From ZC4RG30 sp041168985 (lineage in GTDB: Bacteria > Pseudomonadota > Gammaproteobacteria > Steroidobacterales > Steroidobacteraceae): a stretch of DNA of 8,578 nt. The notes under the pieces were generated by a model. That model was not told where the DNA came from. It did not search any database and saw only the letters and a program-made list of their open reading frames with translations. The stretch is taken from contig JBEEKA010000117.1 in NCBI GenBank assembly GCA_041168985.1, positions 1 through 8,578 of the forward strand, written 5' to 3'. This document shows positions 5,768-8,578 of this stretch, in pieces. Made by a program: the position numbers and the translations under genes. Each line of letters opens with the position of its first letter. The stretch's first letter is position 1.

Positions 5768-6694
5768 TCACGCGTTCCCTGCAAAGCAAGTCGCCTCAGA
5801 TGACGCATGGTGGATCAGGCGTTCAGAAAGCAGGCGTCCGGCCGGCCCCAGCGGCTTTGCCGACCTGAATATCAGCGACCAGGGCTGGATGCCGCGGCGG
5901 CGCGTGCGGGGATCCAGCGGCACGAGCCTGCCAGCGCGCAATTCAGGATCCGCCACGTGGCTTGGCAAATAGCCCCATCCCAGTCCACGGCGCAGCAGCT
6001 CCAACTGCAGGGAAAGCCCGCTGACGCGCCAGACGCGCGATGAATTGATCGACACGTCCCGCGTGTCGTCATCCGGTCCGGCGGAACGGTTGCTGATTTG
6101 CAGGAAGTCCCGCAGGGCGCCGTTGCTGATCGGGCCGGCATGACGCGCCAGGGCATGGTCCGGCGAAGCGGTGGCGACGATTTCGATCCGACCGAAGTCC
6201 CTGGCTTCGATGCCCGGCGGCCAGGCGATGTCGAAGGTTCCAACGCCGAAAGCGACCTGGCCTTCCATGACCTCACGCAAGACCAATTCCCGCGGGCGCA
6301 CCCTGATGTCCACGCCGACCGAGGGGTAACGCCCGGCCAGGTCTTCGAGTGCTGCACCGAGAATGGATTCCGGGAAGAAAGTGTCCAGGGCGACGGCGAT
6401 CTGCCCCTCGAGTCCCGCGGTCATGCTGGCCGTGCTGGCGGCCAGTTCGTCGGCCAGTTGGCCCATCCGCTTCGCGTAGGAAAGCACGGCCGCACCCGAT
6501 GGCGTCAGCGTCGGCTTGCGCTTGCCCCGCTCGAAGAGGCTGAAGCCCAGTTGCGCCTCCAGCGCTGCAATGGCGTAACTGATCGCCGGCTGGCTGCGGT
6601 CCAGTTGGCGCGCGGCACCGGAAAAGCTGCCCGCGTCGACGACGGCGGCTAGGATGCGCAGGTGATCGAGCGAGGGGGCGTCGCGATGGCTCAT
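5768..6694 (-). CDS. LysR-family transcriptional regulator
   Basis: This is a DNA-binding regulator of the LysR type, 308 residues, the usual family length. The N-terminal winged helix-turn-helix spans about residues 9-66. It carries the hallmark order LDHLRILAAVVDAGSFSGAA, then SQPAISYAIAALE, then LG-SLFERGKRK-TLTPSG. The effector-binding domain follows from about 95 to 300 (GQIAVALDTFFPE, LQLELLRRGLGWGYLP). Nothing identifies the co-inducer. The gene is divergent from the SnoaL-SDR operon with 100 bp between start codons, the standard arrangement for a LysR regulator and its target. The ATG at 6694 is fixed by family alignment (MSHRDAPSLDHLR). GGAG is separated from it by a single base, and a promoter-like -10 lies only five bases upstream, so the mRNA may be leaderless. 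Confidence 0.92.
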   Translation of the reverse strand: MSHRDAPSLDHLRILAAVVDAGSFSGAARQLDRSQPAISYAIAALEAQLGFSLFERGKRKPTLTPSGAAVLSYAKRMGQLADELAASTASMTAGLEGQIAVALDTFFPESILGAALEDLAGRYPSVGVDIRVRPRELVLREVMEGQVAFGVGTFDIAWPPGIEARDFGRIEIVATASPDHALARHAGPISNGALRDFLQISNRSAGPDDDTRDVSINSSRVWRVSGLSLQLELLRRGLGWGYLPSHVADPELRAGRLVPLDPRTRRRGIQPWSLIFRSAKPLGPAGRLLSERLIHHASSEATCFAGNA

Positions 6695-6699
6695 GCTCC

Positions 6700-6727
6700 A
6701 ATCTATTCACTTTCCTGATGGGATCAA
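6700..6727 (-). promoter_or_regulatory. Candidate lysR promoter
   Basis: On the minus strand TTGATC (6727-6722), a 16-bp spacer and TAGATT (6705-6700) resemble a sigma70 promoter. Initiation six or seven bases past the -10 would fall on or beside the A of the lysR ATG at 6694, predicting a leaderless message. CTATT (6704-6708) and AATAG (6726-6730), an inverted repeat around the spacer, could be part of a binding site. Confidence 0.35.
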
Positions 6728-6743
6728 TAGCCGGCCGCGGCTA
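6728..6743. promoter_or_regulatory. Inverted repeat, candidate LysR-type binding site
   Basis: TAGCCG-GCCG-CGGCTA is a 16-bp perfect inverted repeat (6-bp arms, 4-bp spacer) in the lysR/SnoaL intergenic region. It lies upstream of both start codons and just outside the candidate lysR -35. LysR-type regulators usually bind dyads with a T-N11-A core; this dyad is T-N14-A, so the match in spacing is imperfect. Position and symmetry are the only support. Confidence 0.35.
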
Positions 6744-6794
6744 GGACGCGGGCCGGAGAGGGCGGATCCTTCCCGGCAACAAAGGAGGATTTGC

Positions 6795-7463
6795 ATGGAC
6801 CTGCAGGATCTCGCGACACGGGTGGCCCGGCTCGAATCGGAAGCCGCCATCCGCAAGCTGCATCACGCCTACGGCTATTTCATGGACTACTGCTGGTACG
6901 ACGAGGTCATCCAGCTGTTCGCCGATGACGGCGAGGCCGTCTTCCTGTCCGGTGTTTACCGGGGGCACGCGAGCCTGGCGCGGCTGTACAAGACCTTCCT
7001 GGGCCAGGCCTACACGAAGGGCGAACCAGGTCCCGTGTATGGCTTTCTGGCCGATCACTTCCTGATGCAGGACGTGATCACGCTGTCGGCGGACGGGCTC
7101 AGTGCGCGCATGCGCGGCCGGGCGCTGTTGGTGCTGGGCAGCCATGAAAGCCGCAAGGACCGTCATCCGCAGTTGCCGGACCAGGTCTATGAGGCGGGCC
7201 TCTACGAGAACCAGTACGTCTGCGACAAGGGCGTGTGGAAGATCCAGCGGCTGGAGTACGCGCTGCAGTGGCAGGCCCTCTACGAGAAGGGCTGGACGCA
7301 CACGAAGACGGATCTGCCGCCGGCCGTGCCGCCGTATCCGGAAAGCCCGATCGGCCCGGATTACCTGATCGATACCACGCGCAAGGTCTGGCCAGAGCGT
7401 TCCGCGCTGGAGTTCCACTATGTGCACCCGGTCACGGGCGCAACGATTTCAAAGGGGCGTTGA
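6795..7463 (+). CDS. SnoaL-like / NTF2-fold protein with C-terminal extension
   Basis: The NTF2-like alpha+beta barrel of the SnoaL_4 type covers about residues 8-155. It opens LATRVARLESEAAIRKLHHA, then YGYFMDYCWYDEVIQLFADDGE, Y-G---L--LY, ADHFLMQDVITL and WKIQRLEYALQW. Family members include SnoaL cyclases, scytalone dehydratase and the bile-acid 7-alpha-dehydratase BaiE; many use an Asp-His pair in the barrel. Tyr26, Asp31 and His88 occupy the spacing I would expect of the BaiE-type triad, so a dehydratase or isomerase role is a reasonable guess. Residues 160-222 form a Pro/Tyr/Trp-rich tail beyond the fold. The ATG at 6795 was chosen over upstream starts because a perfect AAAGGAGG sits six bases before it. 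The stop is 1 bp before the SDR gene, so the two form an operon divergent from lysR. Confidence 0.82.
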   Translation: MDLQDLATRVARLESEAAIRKLHHAYGYFMDYCWYDEVIQLFADDGEAVFLSGVYRGHASLARLYKTFLGQAYTKGEPGPVYGFLADHFLMQDVITLSADGLSARMRGRALLVLGSHESRKDRHPQLPDQVYEAGLYENQYVCDKGVWKIQRLEYALQWQALYEKGWTHTKTDLPPAVPPYPESPIGPDYLIDTTRKVWPERSALEFHYVHPVTGATISKGR

Positions 7464-7464
7464 G

Positions 7465-8217
7465 ATGCGGTTTGCAGGCAAGAACGTCGTCGTCACCGGC
7501 GGCAATAGCGGTATCGGTCTGGCCACGGCCAAGGCCTTCGCGCGCGAGGGTGCGCGCGTGGCGATCATCGGCCGCAATCCGGAAACGCTGGCCACCGCGA
7601 AGGCGGAAATCGGCGGCGACACGCTCGCAATCCAGGCGGAGTTGTCCCGCGTCGCCGAGATCGATCGTGCATTCGCCAAGGTAAGCGAAGCCTTTGGCAC
7701 GGTCGACGTCTTGTTCGCCAACGCCGGCGGCGGGGCGATGATCCCTTTTGAACAGGTGGACGAGGCGCTCTGGGACCAGGTCATCGACCTGAACGTGAAG
7801 GGCACCTATTTCACCGTGCAGCGCTGCCTGCCGATGATGGGGAAGGGCGCTGCCATCGTGCTGTGCAGCTCCGTCAGTGCCAGCCGTTCCATGCCGGGTT
7901 CGAGCATCTATGCGGCCAGCAAAGCGGCCATCAACTCGATCGGCCGCAGCTTGGGCTGCGAACTGGTGGGGCGAGGCATCCGCGTCAATGTCGTGATGCC
8001 CGGTGGCGTCGAGACCGCGATCATGCAACGCACGCCCGGCGTGCCACCGGAATTCGCCGGCGCGATCTTCGAGAAGATGGCCGCCGGCACGCCCATGGGG
8101 CGCGTGGGCCAGCCGGAGGAAATCGCGGCCTCGGTGCTGTTCCTCGCCTCATCGGATGCCGCCTACATCACGGCGACGGAACTGCATGTCGATGGCGGAC
8201 TGATTGGCGCCACCTGA
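7465..8217 (+). CDS. Short-chain dehydrogenase/reductase (classical SDR)
   Basis: This is a 250-residue NAD(P)-dependent oxidoreductase with a Rossmann fold, the standard length for a classical SDR. The cofactor motif TGGNSGIG is at 11-18, NAG at 86-88, and the catalytic tetrad is Asn110, Ser136, Tyr149 and Lys153 (YAASK). VMPGGVETAI (177-186) and the C-terminal HVDGG are typical. Arg37 at the end of strand 2 (IIGRNPE) suggests, but does not prove, NADP(H) preference. The substrate is unknown. The ATG at 7465 has AAAGGGG seven bases upstream and starts 1 bp after the SnoaL-like stop, so the two are translated together. A ketone/alcohol conversion next to a SnoaL-type dehydration or isomerisation step is the likeliest joint role (inference). 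Confidence 0.92.
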   Translation: MRFAGKNVVVTGGNSGIGLATAKAFAREGARVAIIGRNPETLATAKAEIGGDTLAIQAELSRVAEIDRAFAKVSEAFGTVDVLFANAGGGAMIPFEQVDEALWDQVIDLNVKGTYFTVQRCLPMMGKGAAIVLCSSVSASRSMPGSSIYAASKAAINSIGRSLGCELVGRGIRVNVVMPGGVETAIMQRTPGVPPEFAGAIFEKMAAGTPMGRVGQPEEIAASVLFLASSDAAYITATELHVDGGLIGAT

Positions 8218-8370
8218 GACCGACACGGGCACCACCACCTAACTAAATTTGCCGAGACCTGCTGGTCAAGAAACGATGCAAGGGAGCAAAGGCATGAATC
8301 GCGCTGACCATGACCGCCAATTCGCAGGCGTCTCCCGCAGCCCTTTGGATTTCGGTACGACCGCGACGGT
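8218..8370. other. Intergenic region between convergent SDR and RhuM genes
   Basis: These 153 bases are visibly poorer in GC at the left end (CTAACTAAATTTG). They hold no tRNA and no convincing terminator. GACCG-CGA-CGGTC (8359-8371) forms a 5-bp hairpin at the rhuM-side boundary, its last base being the third base of the minus-strand stop codon. It has no T-run on either strand. A 32-codon plus-strand reading frame starts here at 8294 but overlaps the RhuM gene and is not supported. Confidence 0.5.
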
Positions 8371-8578
8371 CTACTGCTCGTCGTCGGCCTGATCGGTTTC
8401 GGTCGCGATCTTTTTGAGCGCGCGGTCGAAATCACTCTCGAACAATCGATCCTGAACGATGCGGTATTTCTCGAATTCGCTCTCGGCATGCGCCCGGGCG
8501 ATTTCCGCCGTGACCTTCCCTGCGTCCTGCAACACGTCCCGGTCTGTGGCTTCGATGAAGCGATTCAGGCGGGTTTCC
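8371..8578 (-). CDS. RhuM-family protein, C-terminal 68 residues (runs off the right edge)
   Basis: Reading the minus strand from the right edge gives 68 open codons ending in TAG (8373-8371), with no start inside the window. The segment begins ETRLNRFIEATDRDVLQDAG. The stretch DAGKVTAEIARAHAESEFEK followed by YRIVQDRLFESDFD matches the conserved C-terminal region of the RhuM family as I recall it. RhuM is named after a gene of Salmonella pathogenicity island 3. Its molecular function is poorly established, and homologues are frequent in mobile islands, often near restriction or defence genes. The acidic end TETDQADDEQ is ordinary. Start, length and integrity cannot be judged from this fragment. 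An overlapping frame with start codons covers 8163-8489 but encodes nothing recognisable. Confidence 0.78.
   Translation of the reverse strand, partial: ETRLNRFIEATDRDVLQDAGKVTAEIARAHAESEFEKYRIVQDRLFESDFDRALKKIATETDQADDEQ

Noticed and set aside
8359..8371. GACCG/CGGTC hairpin as an intrinsic terminator
   Set aside because: The stem is only 5 bp with a 3-base loop, and no T-run follows on either strand.
8294..8392. 32-codon plus-strand frame preceded by GGGAG
   Set aside because: It overlaps the RhuM coding end and has no recognisable sequence; a chance frame of this length is common.
8163..8489. 108-codon minus-strand frame at the right end
   Set aside because: It overlaps both the SDR 3' end and the RhuM frame, and its composition (Arg/Ser-rich) is that of a shifted reading of the real RhuM gene.

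Overview
This is GC-rich DNA (hand count over 4441-4500: 42/60 G+C) with tight, short-spaced operons. Every gene in the left 5.1 kb has a recognisable family. The layout is a his operon opening with a TrpR-related regulator, divergent from a SAM-riboswitch-controlled met operon. From memory of gene order this fits a gammaproteobacterium of the Xanthomonadales/Lysobacterales type. The lineage is inference, and no marker gene such as rRNA is present.

Left block (1-2633, minus strand): yerC-type TrpR-family gene, hisG, hisD and the first 34 codons of hisC, in that transcription order. Junctions are an 8-bp overlap, a 2-bp gap and an ATGA overlap, so this is one histidine operon entering from its promoter at about 2660-2700. 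Middle block (2686-5116, plus strand): a sigma70-like promoter, a SAM-I (S-box) riboswitch starting almost at the predicted +1, a hairpin-rich leader, then a MetX-like homoserine O-acyltransferase and cystathionine gamma-synthase joined by a GTGA overlap. Together they make cystathionine from homoserine and cysteine, and SAM should feed back on both genes. The his and met promoters are back to back, with -35 hexamers that share a base.

Right block (5113-8578) looks accessory. Two small minus-strand genes of unknown function lie in DNA of lower GC (34/60 and 33/60 in two hand-counted lines). Their last stop codon is shared base for base with the metB stop in a TTAA tetranucleotide. Next come a LysR-type regulator and, divergent from it, a two-gene operon of an NTF2/SnoaL-fold protein and a short-chain dehydrogenase/reductase. 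These look like a regulator with a dehydratase/oxidoreductase pair acting on an unknown small molecule. The window ends inside the 3' end of a RhuM-family gene on the minus strand, a family common in mobile and defence-rich islands.

I found no tRNA, rRNA, insertion sequence or CRISPR array. The least explained items are the alternative pairings in the met leader, the putative TrpR-family operator, the possibly leaderless lysR, the low-GC gene pair and the SnoaL-SDR cassette.
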